From Nocardioides speluncae (GTDB lineage: Bacteria > Actinomycetota > Actinomycetes > Propionibacteriales > Nocardioidaceae): a stretch of DNA of 64,000 nt. Of this stretch, positions 47,756 to 57,140 are shown one piece after another; position 1 is the stretch's first letter; each line of letters begins with the position of its first letter. The notes under the pieces were generated by a model. That model was not told the DNA's origin. It searched no databases and saw only the letters and a program-made list of their open reading frames with translations. The translations under genes and the position numbers were made by a program. The DNA lies in contig NZ_QEOO01000039.1 of assembly GCF_003121585.1 (NCBI RefSeq), positions 1 through 64,000 of the forward strand, written 5' to 3'.

Positions 47756-47920
47756 CTAGTGGTCACGCCCGCGAGTTCGTCGAGGGTATGAGTGGTCAGG
47801 GTGCGTGCAGCGCAAGGCGGAGGAGGGAGGCGGGCCGGTGGCCCGTCGACCGACGACAACGCAGCGATGTGCGTGCCCTGGCCGCTCAGGCCCCGATGAA
47901 CTCCCGGGCGTGACCACTAG
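47756..47920 (+). mobile_element. 165-bp element with terminal inverted repeats, complete copy B
   Basis: Both ends carry CTAGTGGTCACGCCCG as an inverted repeat that extends to about 26 bases with two mismatches. The interior is GC-rich and non-coding. Bases 47801-47920 match 1-120 at 110 of 120 positions. The short length, paired ends and dispersed copies resemble a MITE, though no transposase or clear target duplication was seen. It lies between the divergent trmH and dedA genes. Confidence 0.75.
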
Positions 47921-47957
47921 GTCATGGGCCAACCAACCTCCGGTTAGGGTTGGCGCC

Positions 47958-48698
47958 GTGAGCGCACTGATGGAGATCCAGCCTCTCCTTTTCGGTATGG
48001 ACTGGATGGACCCGCAGTGGCTCCTTGACCGCTTCCCCCACACCATCTTCTGGCTCAGCATGGTGATGCTCGTCGTGGAGTGCGGGTTGTTCTTCCCGTT
48101 CCTCCCCGGCGACACGCTGCTGTTCGCGATGGGCCTGTTCATCGCCGGCGACAACGTCGACATCGTGCCCGGCCACCACAGCATCGACCTGATGGTCGTC
48201 CTGGTCTCGTTCACCGCTGCCGGTTTCCTCGGCAACGTGATCGGCTACGAGATAGGCCGGGTGATCGGGCCACCGCTCTACGAGCGCGACGGCCGGATCC
48301 TGAAGCGGAAGTACTTCGACCAGACCCACGAGTTCTTCGAGAAGCACGGCACCAAGGCGCTGGTGATCGCCCGCTTCGTGCCGATAGTCCGCACCTTCAT
48401 CACCGTGGTCGCCGGCGTCACCCAGATGAACCGGCGCACCTTCTTCGTATGGAGCTTCATCGGTTCGGTGCTGTGGGTCGTCTCGATCACGCTGCTCGGC
48501 TACTTCCTCGGCTCCGCCTTCCCGAAGCTCGGCGAGCGGCTCGACATCGCGCTGGTCCTGGTGGTCGCACTCTCGCTGATCCCGGTGGTCTGGGAGTGGT
48601 ACCGGCACCGGCACAAGAAGCACCACCCGGTCGCGGAGGCCACTGAGGCCAATCCGCAGCCCGCCGAGGTCCCCGACGTACCCGAGGACCTGGTCTGA
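47958..48698 (+). CDS. DedA-family membrane protein
   Basis: 246 aa with several membrane helices. DedA landmarks are FFPFLPGDTLLFAMG, GYEIGRVIGPPLYER and FVPIVRTFITVVAGV with the conserved Arg. These proteins are now thought to flip phospholipids or undecaprenyl phosphate across the membrane. The start is the GTG at 47958, with TTAGGGT close upstream, so possibly leaderless; an ATG at 47970 is an alternative. The 165-bp repeat lies just upstream. It ends 8 bases before the convergent pyrE. Confidence 0.92.
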   Translation: MSALMEIQPLLFGMDWMDPQWLLDRFPHTIFWLSMVMLVVECGLFFPFLPGDTLLFAMGLFIAGDNVDIVPGHHSIDLMVVLVSFTAAGFLGNVIGYEIGRVIGPPLYERDGRILKRKYFDQTHEFFEKHGTKALVIARFVPIVRTFITVVAGVTQMNRRTFFVWSFIGSVLWVVSITLLGYFLGSAFPKLGERLDIALVLVVALSLIPVVWEWYRHRHKKHHPVAEATEANPQPAEVPDVPEDLV

Positions 48699-48706
48699 GC
48701 TAGGGC

Positions 48707-49234
48707 TCAGCCGCGGGCGGCGTCCAGCTCCGCCTTGGTGAGTACGGCGAGCACCTCGAGCCCGACGTCGGCCAGCGGGTTGACGTCGGCCGGGCTGCGG
48801 TCGATCGCGCACACGACTGTCTCCACGACCGCACCAGCCGCTCGCAGCGCGTTGGTGGCGTCGCGGACCGCGCCACCGGTCGTGATCACGTCCTCGACCA
48901 GCGTCACCCGCCGGCCCTCGACGGCCGGCCCCTCGGCCAGCTTGCCGGTGCCGTACTCCTTGGCCTTCTTCCGCACGAACAGCGCCGGCAGCCCGGTCCG
49001 GGCGCTCACCGCCGTCGCGATCGGGATCCCGCCCAGCTCCAGTCCGCCGAGCAGCTCGGTCCCGTCGGGCACCAGCGCCACCATCTGGTCCGCGACCCGC
49101 GCCAGCAGCGCCGGGTCGGACTCGAAGAGGTACTTGTCGAAGTACTCGGTCGAGGTCTGCCCGGACCGGAGCAGGAACTCCCCGGTGAGCCGGCAGCAGG
49201 CGTCGATATCGGCGGCGAGGTTCGGGTCGGTCAT
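48707..49234 (-). CDS. pyrE: Orotate phosphoribosyltransferase
   Basis: 175 aa enzyme of pyrimidine synthesis converting orotate and PRPP to OMP. The PRPP motif is VTLVEDVITTGGAVRDA, and LFVRKKAKEYGTGK carries the conserved lysines. The start is set at the ATG at 49234, since the longer frame adds only MPRRIAA. A large REP-like palindrome lies upstream. Confidence 0.93.
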   Translation of the reverse strand: MTDPNLAADIDACCRLTGEFLLRSGQTSTEYFDKYLFESDPALLARVADQMVALVPDGTELLGGLELGGIPIATAVSARTGLPALFVRKKAKEYGTGKLAEGPAVEGRRVTLVEDVITTGGAVRDATNALRAAGAVVETVVCAIDRSPADVNPLADVGLEVLAVLTKAELDAARG

Positions 49235-49267
49235 GGCCGCGATCCTACGAGGCATCGCGGTCGGCCT

Positions 49268-49350
49268 TGGTTTCGAGACGGTCGCAGAGCGACCTCCTCA
49301 ACCAGCGGCCCGTCGGTTGAGGAGGTTGCGCAGCAACCGTCTCGAAACCA
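49268..49350. repeat. REP-like double palindrome between srtE and pyrE
   Basis: Two 36-base arms, TGGTTTCGAGACGG-type and its complement, face each other around a short centre. Each arm also contains its own small hairpin (GGTCGC-AGA-GCGACC and GGTTGC-GCA-GCAACC). It starts 12 bases after the sortase stop and may also end that transcript. Confidence 0.88.
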
Positions 49351-49362
49351 TCGGGCCAATCG

Positions 49363-50073
49363 CTACTTCCGAGTCTTGGACTTCAGGTGGCCGAAGGCGA
49401 CCAGGCGGTTGTCGGTGTGGAAGATCTCCGAACAGGTGGTCAGGGTGATCAGGCGCTGGCCCTTGGTCTGCTCCGGCTGGACGCCGCCGTCCGGGTTCGT
49501 CGGCAGCCGGTCGAGCACCCAGCCGGCGGTGAACGGCACGGTCAGATCCTCGCCGCCGGTGTCGAGGACGTAGGTGTAGAGGTAGTCCCGGGTCTCGATG
49601 ATCACCTCATCGCCCGGGTCGAGCTTCGGCATGTCGCGCAGCGGCTCGCCGTGGGTGACCCGGTGCGCGGCCAGCGCGTAGTTGCCCTTCTGGCCGACCT
49701 TGGCCGAGCTCTTGAAGTGGCCGTAGCCGGCGGCCAGCACCCCGTCCGACGTACCTTCCAGAATGGGTACGGCGTAGTCGTCGCCGAAGCTCGGGATCCG
49801 CACAATCGCGCCCGCCTTCGCGCCCTTGCCGCCCTCGGAGACCTCGACCAGCTCCTCGCCGGACTCCCAGCCCTGGACGATGTCGTCCTTGACCGCCTGG
49901 TGCTTGCGCTGCGAGACCCAGTTGGTGCCCCAGAACTCCCAGCCGACGTACCCGAGCAGGCAGACCCCCGACAGGATCAGCAACATGCCGATCGCGGTGA
50001 CCAGCTTGCTCTTCGGGCGCAGCGCGCGGCGACGTCCCCTCGCGGGCGCGGGCGTCTTCTGCTTCCTGAGCAC
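49363..50073 (-). CDS. srtE: Class E sortase
   Basis: 236 aa membrane-anchored transpeptidase that joins secreted proteins to the cell wall. A basic N-terminus precedes one membrane helix (about 24-45). The catalytic domain has the histidine in YALAAHRVTHG and the cysteine in LITLTTCSEIFHTDNR with the conserved Arg. The start is the GTG at 50073, divergent from the aminotransferase by 33 bases and without a clear Shine-Dalgarno. No protein with an obvious LPxTG or LAxTG tail was seen in the window. Confidence 0.92.
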   Translation of the reverse strand: MLRKQKTPAPARGRRRALRPKSKLVTAIGMLLILSGVCLLGYVGWEFWGTNWVSQRKHQAVKDDIVQGWESGEELVEVSEGGKGAKAGAIVRIPSFGDDYAVPILEGTSDGVLAAGYGHFKSSAKVGQKGNYALAAHRVTHGEPLRDMPKLDPGDEVIIETRDYLYTYVLDTGGEDLTVPFTAGWVLDRLPTNPDGGVQPEQTKGQRLITLTTCSEIFHTDNRLVAFGHLKSKTRK

Positions 50074-50106
50074 ACCGCGATTCTGCCTGGTCGCTACCTT
50101 GTGCTC

Positions 50107-51279
50107 ATGGGGAACCCCACACGACTCGCCAGCCGGCTGCACGGTATCCCGCCCACCATCTTCACCGAGATGTCGGCGCTCGCGGTCCGCACCAAGTCGG
50201 TCAACCTCGGCCAGGGCTTCCCGGACGAGGACGGGCCGCCGACGGTGATCGCACGCGCGGTGGCCGCGCTGGAGGGTGGAGAGAACCAGTACGCACCCGG
50301 TCCCGGCCGGCCCGAGCTACGGGCCGCGATCGCCCGCCACCAGCAGCGGCACTACGGCATCGACCTGGACCCGGCCTCGCAGATCGTGGTCACGACCGGC
50401 TGCACCGAGGGCATCGCCGCCGCGCTGCTCGGACTGGTCGACCCGGGCGACGAGGTGATCGTGCTCGAGCCCTACTACGACTCCTACGTGGCGATGATCC
50501 AGATGGCCGGTGGGGTACGCCGGCCGGTCACCCTGCGCGCGCCGGACTTCCGGCTCGACCCGGCCGAGCTGGCCGCGGCCGTCACCCCACGGACCCGCTA
50601 CCTGCTGATCAACACCCCGCACAACCCGACCGGCACCGTGCTGACTCCCGCCGAGCTCGCCGCCGTCGCCGAGGTCGCGATTCGGCATGACCTGGTCGTG
50701 ATCACCGACGAGGTCTACGAGCACCTCACCTTCGACGACCATCAGCACGTCCCGCTCGCGACCCTGCCCGGCATGTTCGAGCGGACCCTGACTCTGTCCA
50801 GCGCCGGCAAGAGCTACTCGTTCACCGGCTGGAAGGTGGGCTGGGCGACCGGTCCGGCTGAGTTGATCAGCGCCGTACTCTCCGCGAAGCAGTGGCTCAG
50901 CTTCACCTCCGGCGCTCCGCTCCAGCCGGCGATCGCGCACGCGCTCGACGACGAGCCCGACTTCCCGCGCCGGCTGGCCGACGACCTGAGCGCGGCCCGC
51001 GACCTGCTCTGCTCCGGACTCGCCGACGTCGGGCTGACCCCGCGAGTCCCTGAGGGCACCTACTTCGCGATCACCGATATCAGCCACCTCGGGTACGCCG
51101 ACGGCAAGACCTTCTGCCTCGGCCTGCCGGACCGGGCCGGCGTGGTGGCCATTCCCGCGCAGGCGTTCTACGACGATCAGGACGAAGGCCGCCAGCTGGT
51201 GCGCTGGGCGTTCTGCAAGGAGCGCTCGGTGATCGAGGAGGGCCTACGCAGGCTGAAGGCCGCCACGCTGGAAGCGTGA
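50107..51279 (+). CDS. Class I/II PLP-dependent aminotransferase
   Basis: 390 aa fold-type I aminotransferase. The PLP lysine is in SSAGKSYSFTGWKVGW; NTPHNPTGTVL and ITDEVYEHLTFD supply other cofactor contacts. NLGQGFPDEDGPP at the N-terminus is typical of kynurenine/methionine aminotransferase-like enzymes, which include proposed DapC proteins. The exact substrate cannot be decided. The ATG at 50107 lacks a strong Shine-Dalgarno. Confidence 0.9.
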   Translation: MGNPTRLASRLHGIPPTIFTEMSALAVRTKSVNLGQGFPDEDGPPTVIARAVAALEGGENQYAPGPGRPELRAAIARHQQRHYGIDLDPASQIVVTTGCTEGIAAALLGLVDPGDEVIVLEPYYDSYVAMIQMAGGVRRPVTLRAPDFRLDPAELAAAVTPRTRYLLINTPHNPTGTVLTPAELAAVAEVAIRHDLVVITDEVYEHLTFDDHQHVPLATLPGMFERTLTLSSAGKSYSFTGWKVGWATGPAELISAVLSAKQWLSFTSGAPLQPAIAHALDDEPDFPRRLADDLSAARDLLCSGLADVGLTPRVPEGTYFAITDISHLGYADGKTFCLGLPDRAGVVAIPAQAFYDDQDEGRQLVRWAFCKERSVIEEGLRRLKAATLEA

Positions 51280-51287
51280 CGGCCTTC
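51255..51287. terminator. Hairpin overlapping the aminotransferase stop codon
   Basis: GAAGGCCGCCACGCT and AGCGTGACGGCCTTC pair at 14 of 15 positions around a 3-base loop. It lies between convergent genes and likely works both ways. Confidence 0.65.
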
Positions 51288-51304
51288 GGCCTAGTGCGTA
51301 TTGA

Positions 51305-52099
51305 TCAGTTGCCGTAGACGGCGCGGGCGCCCGCGGCGTCGGTAGCGGTCATGCTGAGGTCGTTCGACGAGCCGTTGCACTGCGGGTAGTGCATGATCGA
51401 GGCCGAGTCGTACGGCGTGAGCGGACGCCAGTTGTTGTCCTCGAAGCAGGTGCCCGACTCCGGCCGGGTGTGCTCGTGCCGGAAGCCCAGGGTGTGGCCG
51501 AGCTCGTGACCCATGATGTTGGCCGGCGACCAGGAGCCCGAGGTCCAGATCGAGTTGTCGACCAGGACGTTGCGCTTGCGGGTGCTCGGGAAGAAGGCGC
51601 GGGCGATGTACTGCGACGTCTCGACCGGCTCCACCGAGAAGACCACGCTCTTGTTGCTGGTGGTGCAGCTGGCGTCCGCGGACGGCACGTAGACGTAGTC
51701 GATGCCGGAGGACGCGTTCTCCCACAGCGCCGCACCGTTGGCCATGGCAGTGACCATCCGACCGTGGTCGGCGCCGAACTTGGTGCTGACGCAGTAGCGC
51801 AGGTCCTTGGCCTGGGTGGCAGACCACTTGTCGTCACGGCCGCGGACGGTGTTGATGATCAGCTCGGTGGAGCTGGTGCGCTTCGGCTCCTTCACCATCA
51901 CGTCGTAGTACTGGCGCAGCTCGCCGTTGTTGGCGACCGGCTCGTCACCGTTGACGATGTACTGGCCGTCGGTGTCGACGTGGGTCGAGTCGGCGAACTC
52001 CTGGTAGCTCGGCGCGGTCTCCGCGAATGCGGTGCCAGCGGCGAGGGTGGCGGCAGCGAGCCCTGCCGCTACCCCGAGAAGGCGGGCCTTCTTCTGCAT
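51305..52099 (-). CDS. Secreted zinc metalloprotease (metzincin type)
   Basis: 264 aa with a signal peptide (about 1-26, AGLAAATLAAGTAFAE). The zinc site HELGHTLGFRHEH fits the metzincin HExxHxxGxxH pattern, and SASIMHYPQC gives the Met-turn. It is a secreted endopeptidase of the kind common in actinobacteria. The ATG at 52099 has GGAGC upstream. Substrate unknown. Confidence 0.9.
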   Translation of the reverse strand: MQKKARLLGVAAGLAAATLAAGTAFAETAPSYQEFADSTHVDTDGQYIVNGDEPVANNGELRQYYDVMVKEPKRTSSTELIINTVRGRDDKWSATQAKDLRYCVSTKFGADHGRMVTAMANGAALWENASSGIDYVYVPSADASCTTSNKSVVFSVEPVETSQYIARAFFPSTRKRNVLVDNSIWTSGSWSPANIMGHELGHTLGFRHEHTRPESGTCFEDNNWRPLTPYDSASIMHYPQCNGSSNDLSMTATDAAGARAVYGN

Positions 52100-52239
52100 G
52101 TCGGTGCTCCGTTCTTGGTGGTACCTCGCGCGGGCGGCACAAGGTGAGCGGAACATTAGGCGACATGTCATCCAGTCAAAAGATCTTGATTCGGACGCTG
52201 ACGGAAGGCAGGATCTGCCGGTTATCCAACAGATCGCCG

Positions 52240-52261
52240 AAAAACGTTCGATATACGAACG
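52240..52261 (-). terminator. Rho-independent terminator after the 52.3-53.4 kb membrane protein
   Basis: On the minus strand CGTTCG-TATAT-CGAACG is followed at once by TTTTT. It begins right after the stop codon. Confidence 0.75.
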
Positions 52262-52262
52262 G

Positions 52263-53369
52263 CTAGCGGCCGGAGGCCCGGCGCCCGGAGGCCCAGCCGG
52301 CCGCATCCGGCCTGGTCAGCAGGTAGACCGCGGCACCGGCGGCGACCACCACCAACAGGATCGGTGGCGCACTGACCGCCGCCACGAGCGCGAGTGCCGC
52401 CACCGCGCAGGTCGACACGATCAGCGTGATCCGGGCCCAGTCCTGGCCGATCCAGGTGAGGTAGGCCAGCACCATCGCGGCGACCGCCCAGAGCGCGAAG
52501 ACCACCAGCACCATCCACAGCGCGGTCATCAGCATCTCGTCGGTGACACCGTCCTTGGCCAGGTCGGGGTTCTGCTTGTGCGCCTCGTCTAGGACGCGGT
52601 TCTGGTTGCCGGCGAGCAGTGCGCCGGTCAGCACCAGGCCGACCAGCGCCATCGCCGAGCAGACCCAGGTCAGCGTGCAGGCGAGCATCAGCGAGCTGGG
52701 ACGTACGCCGCGCTTGGCCGAGGCCACGACCGGCGGGCCGGCAAGCGGCGGCGTGACACCAGGAGCAGGCTCCGGCGGCGTACCGAACCCACTGACCGCA
52801 CGCGGCTCGGGGGGCTCGGGGGACTCGGCCGGCGGCTCTGTCTGGTCGACCGGTGTCGGCGGAGCGGCGGGCGGGACGGCCGGAGCGTCGGGCCGTGCCG
52901 GCGGCGTACCGCCGGTGAGCGCGGTCGCCCGCTCCCGTTGCCGGCCGTCGAACCAGTCGCGGGCGGGCGGCGTCCACAGCATCAGCGCGGCGACGGCGAC
53001 GATCGTGGACATGAAGCCGCCGACGACGAAGCCGGACAGGAGCAGGGGTACGGCGAGCACGGTGAGCGCGAGCCGGGCGCCGCGGTGTCGCTGCAGGACG
53101 TGCCAGCCGAGGATCGCGGCGGCGGCCGCACAGGCGCCGGCGATCATCGCCAGCACCCGCATGATGGTCAGCCCGGCCTCGGTGCCGATCCCGAGCCCAT
53201 CGGCCGGCGGCTCGCTCAGCGCCCGCTCGACGGACTCACGTACCTCGACGGTGTGCAGGCTGGACACGGTCTCGAAGACCGTGATGACGACGAACACCGA
53301 GCCGATGATGATCATCCAGCCGGCCAGCGTTACCTGACCCGGTCGCTCCGCACTCGTCGCCTCACTCAC
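52263..53369 (-). CDS. Multi-pass membrane protein with Pro-rich centre, unknown function
   Basis: 368 aa. The N-terminal half has about four hydrophobic helices, the centre (about 145-220) is Pro/Ala/Glu-rich, and the C-terminal half has about four more helices. The family is not recognised. Similar Pro-rich multi-helix proteins are common in actinobacteria without assigned roles. ATG at 53369; ends at a clear terminator. Confidence 0.7.
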   Translation of the reverse strand: MSEATSAERPGQVTLAGWMIIIGSVFVVITVFETVSSLHTVEVRESVERALSEPPADGLGIGTEAGLTIMRVLAMIAGACAAAAAILGWHVLQRHRGARLALTVLAVPLLLSGFVVGGFMSTIVAVAALMLWTPPARDWFDGRQRERATALTGGTPPARPDAPAVPPAAPPTPVDQTEPPAESPEPPEPRAVSGFGTPPEPAPGVTPPLAGPPVVASAKRGVRPSSLMLACTLTWVCSAMALVGLVLTGALLAGNQNRVLDEAHKQNPDLAKDGVTDEMLMTALWMVLVVFALWAVAAMVLAYLTWIGQDWARITLIVSTCAVAALALVAAVSAPPILLVVVAAGAAVYLLTRPDAAGWASGRRASGR

Positions 53370-53522
53370 CGCCTCATTCCATCACGCGCGCCCAAGGCCG
53401 GGCGCGCCGCACCGATCCAGATACGCCGGTTACTTCTGCGTACCTCTGGCGCCGGGACGCCGTGGGGCCTAAGGTCTCTCCAAATTCCGATCGTTTCTGT
53501 CGTTAAGAGGTGCGAATCGCTC

Positions 53523-56500
53523 ATGTTCAATCACTCCCTGCGACGCTTGCTCGTCGTGCTCGCGATTCTAGGAACCGCCCTGGCGGGTCTCGCGGTGACC
53601 GCCGCGCCGACCGTCGCCGCCGGCGGTCAGCTGGGTGACGTCACCGGCTACGAGCGGTCAGGCGACACCTATACCTTCCGGTCCGGCGCCGCGGCGCTGC
53701 GGGTGATCTTCTCCGACGACGACCTGTTCCGGGTCTGGCTGGCTCCGGACGGCAAGTTCTCCGACCCGGCCAACGCCGATCCCAACAACCCGCACGACCC
53801 GGACGCCGACATCATCGTCAAGGGCGACTACCCCGGCGGCCGCTCGACGGTGGCCGAGACCGACACGGCGTACGTCATCAAGACCGCGAAGGCGCAGCTG
53901 ACCGTCACCAAGAAGCCGCTCACCCTGCACCTCGCGACCGCCGGCGGCAAGGCGCTGTGGGACGAGACCGCGCCGCTGTCCTGGAACGCCGACGGCACGG
54001 CGCAGTCGCTGTCGCGCGCGGACCAGGAGCAGTTCTTCGGCGGCGGCATGCAGAACGGCCGGTTCAGCCACCGCGACCAGACGATCCAGATCTCGCGCGA
54101 CTTCAACTGGAACGACGGCGGCAACCCCAACGCCGCGCCGTTCTACGTCTCCTCGCGCGGGTACGGCGTACTCCGCAACACCTTCGCCCCCGGCAGCTAC
54201 GCCTTCACCGCCCCGGTCCGCACCAACCACGACGAGCAGCGCTTCGACGCCTACTACTTCGTCGGCGACGCCGAGCAGGTCATCGACGGCTACACCGAGC
54301 TGACCGGCCGGCCGATGGCGGTGCCGATGTACGCGCTCGAGATCGGCGACGCCGACTGCTACCTGCACAACGCCAACCGCGGTGAGCGGGAGACGCTGCG
54401 CGACTCCAAGGCGATCGCCGACGGGTACGCCGAGCACGGCATGCCGCTCGGCTGGATGCTGGTCAACGACGGCTACGGCTGTGGCTACGAGGACCTCGCC
54501 GAGACCGGCGACATGCTGCAGGGCAACGGCAGCGAGCTGGGCCTGTGGACCGAGTCCGACTTGACCAACCAGGAGACCGAGGTCGCCGCCGGCGTCCGGG
54601 TTCGCAAGACCGACGTCGCGTGGGTCGGCCCCGGCTACCGGTTCGCGCTGGACGCCTGTGAGAAGTCGCGCGACGGCATCGAGGACAACAGCGAGGACCG
54701 GGCGACGGTGCTGACCGTCGAGGGCTGGGCCGGCACCCAGCGCTGCGCGGCCCCGTGGAGCGGCGACCAGTCCGGCACCTTCGAGTACATCCGCTGGCAG
54801 ATCCCGACCTACGCCGGCTCCACCATGTCCGGCCAGCACCTCGCGACCGGCGACGTGGACGGCATCTTCGGCGGCAGCGCCAAGACCTACGCCCGCGACC
54901 TGCAGTGGAAGATGTTCCTGCCGATGACCTACGCGATGAGCGGCTGGGCGAACTCGGACAAGCAGCCCTGGCGGTACGGCGCGCCGTACACCGCGATCAA
55001 CCGGAAGTACCTGATGCTGCACGAGCGGCTGCTGCCGTACTTCTACACCCACACGATGCGCGCCCACCAGAACGGCGTCGGCGCCACCAAGCCGCTGTAC
55101 CTCAACTACCCGTCCGACCCGAACACTTGGGGCGACAAGGTCAAGTACGAGTTCCTCGCCGGTGACGACTTCCTGGTCGCGCCGGTCTACGAGGACAGCA
55201 CCCGGCGCGACGGCATCTACCTGCCGAAGGGCACCTGGGTCGACTACTGGAGCGGCCGGGTCCACCAGGGCCCGAAGACCATCGACGGCTACAAGGCGCC
55301 GCTGGACACGCTGCCGCTGTTCGTCCGTGCCGGCGCGGTCGTCCCGCAGTTCCCCGAGGGCACCCTCGACTGGAAGCAGGGCAAGGACTCCGGGCGGCTC
55401 GACCTCGACGTCTACCCGCAGGGCACCTCGTCGTTCGTCAACTACGAGGACGACGGCCGCACCCAGGCGCACGCGACCGGCAAGAACGCCAGCCAGGAGT
55501 TCAAGGTCGACGCGCCCCGGTCGGGCGCCGGCGACGTCGAGATCAAGATCGGCGCAGTGAAGGGCTCGTACGCCGGCAAGCCGGGCAGCCGTGGCTACAC
55601 GCTCTCGGTGCACACCGACCGCTCACCCGACCGGGTCACGGTAGGCGGCTCGCGGCTCACCAAGCGCACCTCCAAGGCCGCCCTCGACGGGTCGAGGTCC
55701 GGCTGGTTCCACGACGCCGACGCCGGCATCACCTGGGTGCGCACCGACGCGCTGTCGACCTCGCGTGAGGTCGAGGTCGAGCTCGAGGACTCGGCGGCGG
55801 TCGGCGGCATCCGCAGCACCGCCCGCGACGTCGCGCTGGACTCCACGGTCAACCCGATCGCGGTCGCCGGCGAGGCCACCGAGCTGAGCACGACCTTCAC
55901 CAACCAGACCGGGGTGCGGGTGAGCCTGCAGGGCATCACCCCGACCGTGCCCACGGGTTGGACGGCGACGCCGACCGGCGCCGCGCCGACCGGCCGGGTC
56001 GAGCCCGGCAAGTCGGTCACCGCGACGTACCAGCTCACGCCGGCGGCGGCCGCCGAGCCGGGCACGGCCGAGCTGAGCCTGCGTGCGTCGTACACCGTCG
56101 ACGGCCAGCCGTTCTCGGTCACCGACCGCTCGCAGACCACGCTGGCCTTCGCCGACGTGGCGTCCGCGGCCAACAATGTCGGCGTCACCCGGTCCGACAA
56201 CCCGGCGCCGGGCAACCTCGACGGGGGCGGCAACTCGTTCCTCGCCGAGCGGCTCGCCGAGAAGGGGGTGACGCCGGGCGCGCAGCTCAGCCTGAACGGG
56301 TTCGACTTCACCTGGCCGAACGCCCAGCCCGGCACCGAGGACAACGTGGCCGCCGACAGCGCGACCGTCAGCGTCACCGGACAGGGCAACGCGCTCGCGT
56401 TCCTCGGCACCGGCACCAGCGGCTCGGCCGCCGGCACCGCCACCGTCCACTACGCCGACGGCACGACCAGCACCGCCACCCTGGGCTTCCCGAACTGGTG

Positions 56501-57125
56501 CTGCCTGGCGACCGACTCGTACGGCGCCAAGATCGCGGTCGCGATGAAGGGCCGTAACACCCAGGCCGGACCCGCCAACGCCACCACCGACTACCGGCTC
56601 TACACCAAGACGCTGCGGATCGACCCGTCGAAGCAGGTGGTCGCGGTGACGCTGCCGTCGGCGCCGTCGGTGCACGTGTTCGCGATGACGGTCGGCACCG
56701 AGGACGTCGTACCCCCGCCGGTCCCGAACGGCCAGTACTCGCTCACCAACACCGAGTCAGGTCTGGCCCTCGACGCTCCCGGCAACACCAGCGCCGGGCA
56801 GCTCACGGTCTCACCGGTCGGCGCCGCCGCCTCCCAGAAGTGGGTGCTCACCCAGCAGGACGACGGCTCGTACCAGATCAAGAACGCCGGCAGCGGGCTG
56901 TGCGCGGACGTGGCCTTCAGCTCGCAGACCAGTGGGGCGGAGGTCGTGCAGTACTCCTGCGGCACCACGCCGAACCAGCGCTGGGCGATCACCAACGCCG
57001 CCGGCGTGCTGACGATCAAGGCCAAGCACAGCGGCCTCAGCCTGGCCGCCGGCGCAGGTGGCCTGGTCGTCCAGGTCACCGACACCGGCGCCGCCAACCA
57101 GCGCTGGCGAGCGACCGCCAACTGA
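53523..57125 (+). CDS. Secreted GH31 glycoside hydrolase with NEW3-like and ricin-type domains
   Basis: 1200 aa. A signal peptide (about 1-33) is followed by the GH31 N-domain and barrel. Likely catalytic residues are Asp364 in RKTDVAW and Asp415 in WSGDQSG; DGIFGG and WRYGAPYTAINR belong to the same barrel. A C-terminal GH31 beta domain follows, then a NEW3-like beta domain (about 780-870), a galactose-binding-like region (about 880-1060), and a C-terminal ricin-type lectin (about 1070-1200) with QxW motifs QKWVL, QRWAI and QRWRA. It probably cleaves alpha-linked galactosides or glucans outside the cell; the exact linkage is unknown. Confidence 0.88.
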   Translation: MFNHSLRRLLVVLAILGTALAGLAVTAAPTVAAGGQLGDVTGYERSGDTYTFRSGAAALRVIFSDDDLFRVWLAPDGKFSDPANADPNNPHDPDADIIVKGDYPGGRSTVAETDTAYVIKTAKAQLTVTKKPLTLHLATAGGKALWDETAPLSWNADGTAQSLSRADQEQFFGGGMQNGRFSHRDQTIQISRDFNWNDGGNPNAAPFYVSSRGYGVLRNTFAPGSYAFTAPVRTNHDEQRFDAYYFVGDAEQVIDGYTELTGRPMAVPMYALEIGDADCYLHNANRGERETLRDSKAIADGYAEHGMPLGWMLVNDGYGCGYEDLAETGDMLQGNGSELGLWTESDLTNQETEVAAGVRVRKTDVAWVGPGYRFALDACEKSRDGIEDNSEDRATVLTVEGWAGTQRCAAPWSGDQSGTFEYIRWQIPTYAGSTMSGQHLATGDVDGIFGGSAKTYARDLQWKMFLPMTYAMSGWANSDKQPWRYGAPYTAINRKYLMLHERLLPYFYTHTMRAHQNGVGATKPLYLNYPSDPNTWGDKVKYEFLAGDDFLVAPVYEDSTRRDGIYLPKGTWVDYWSGRVHQGPKTIDGYKAPLDTLPLFVRAGAVVPQFPEGTLDWKQGKDSGRLDLDVYPQGTSSFVNYEDDGRTQAHATGKNASQEFKVDAPRSGAGDVEIKIGAVKGSYAGKPGSRGYTLSVHTDRSPDRVTVGGSRLTKRTSKAALDGSRSGWFHDADAGITWVRTDALSTSREVEVELEDSAAVGGIRSTARDVALDSTVNPIAVAGEATELSTTFTNQTGVRVSLQGITPTVPTGWTATPTGAAPTGRVEPGKSVTATYQLTPAAAAEPGTAELSLRASYTVDGQPFSVTDRSQTTLAFADVASAANNVGVTRSDNPAPGNLDGGGNSFLAERLAEKGVTPGAQLSLNGFDFTWPNAQPGTEDNVAADSATVSVTGQGNALAFLGTGTSGSAAGTATVHYADGTTSTATLGFPNWCCLATDSYGAKIAVAMKGRNTQAGPANATTDYRLYTKTLRIDPSKQVVAVTLPSAPSVHVFAMTVGTEDVVPPPVPNGQYSLTNTESGLALDAPGNTSAGQLTVSPVGAAASQKWVLTQQDDGSYQIKNAGSGLCADVAFSSQTSGAEVVQYSCGTTPNQRWAITNAAGVLTIKAKHSGLSLAAGAGGLVVQVTDTGAANQRWRATAN

Positions 57126-57140
57126 GGGCCGCGCGCGCTC

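Noticed and set aside
49363..50073. Sortase-linked pilus or substrate cluster
   Set aside because: No protein with an LPxTG/LAxTG tail plus membrane helix and basic end was found in the window, including the collagen-like and GH31 proteins.
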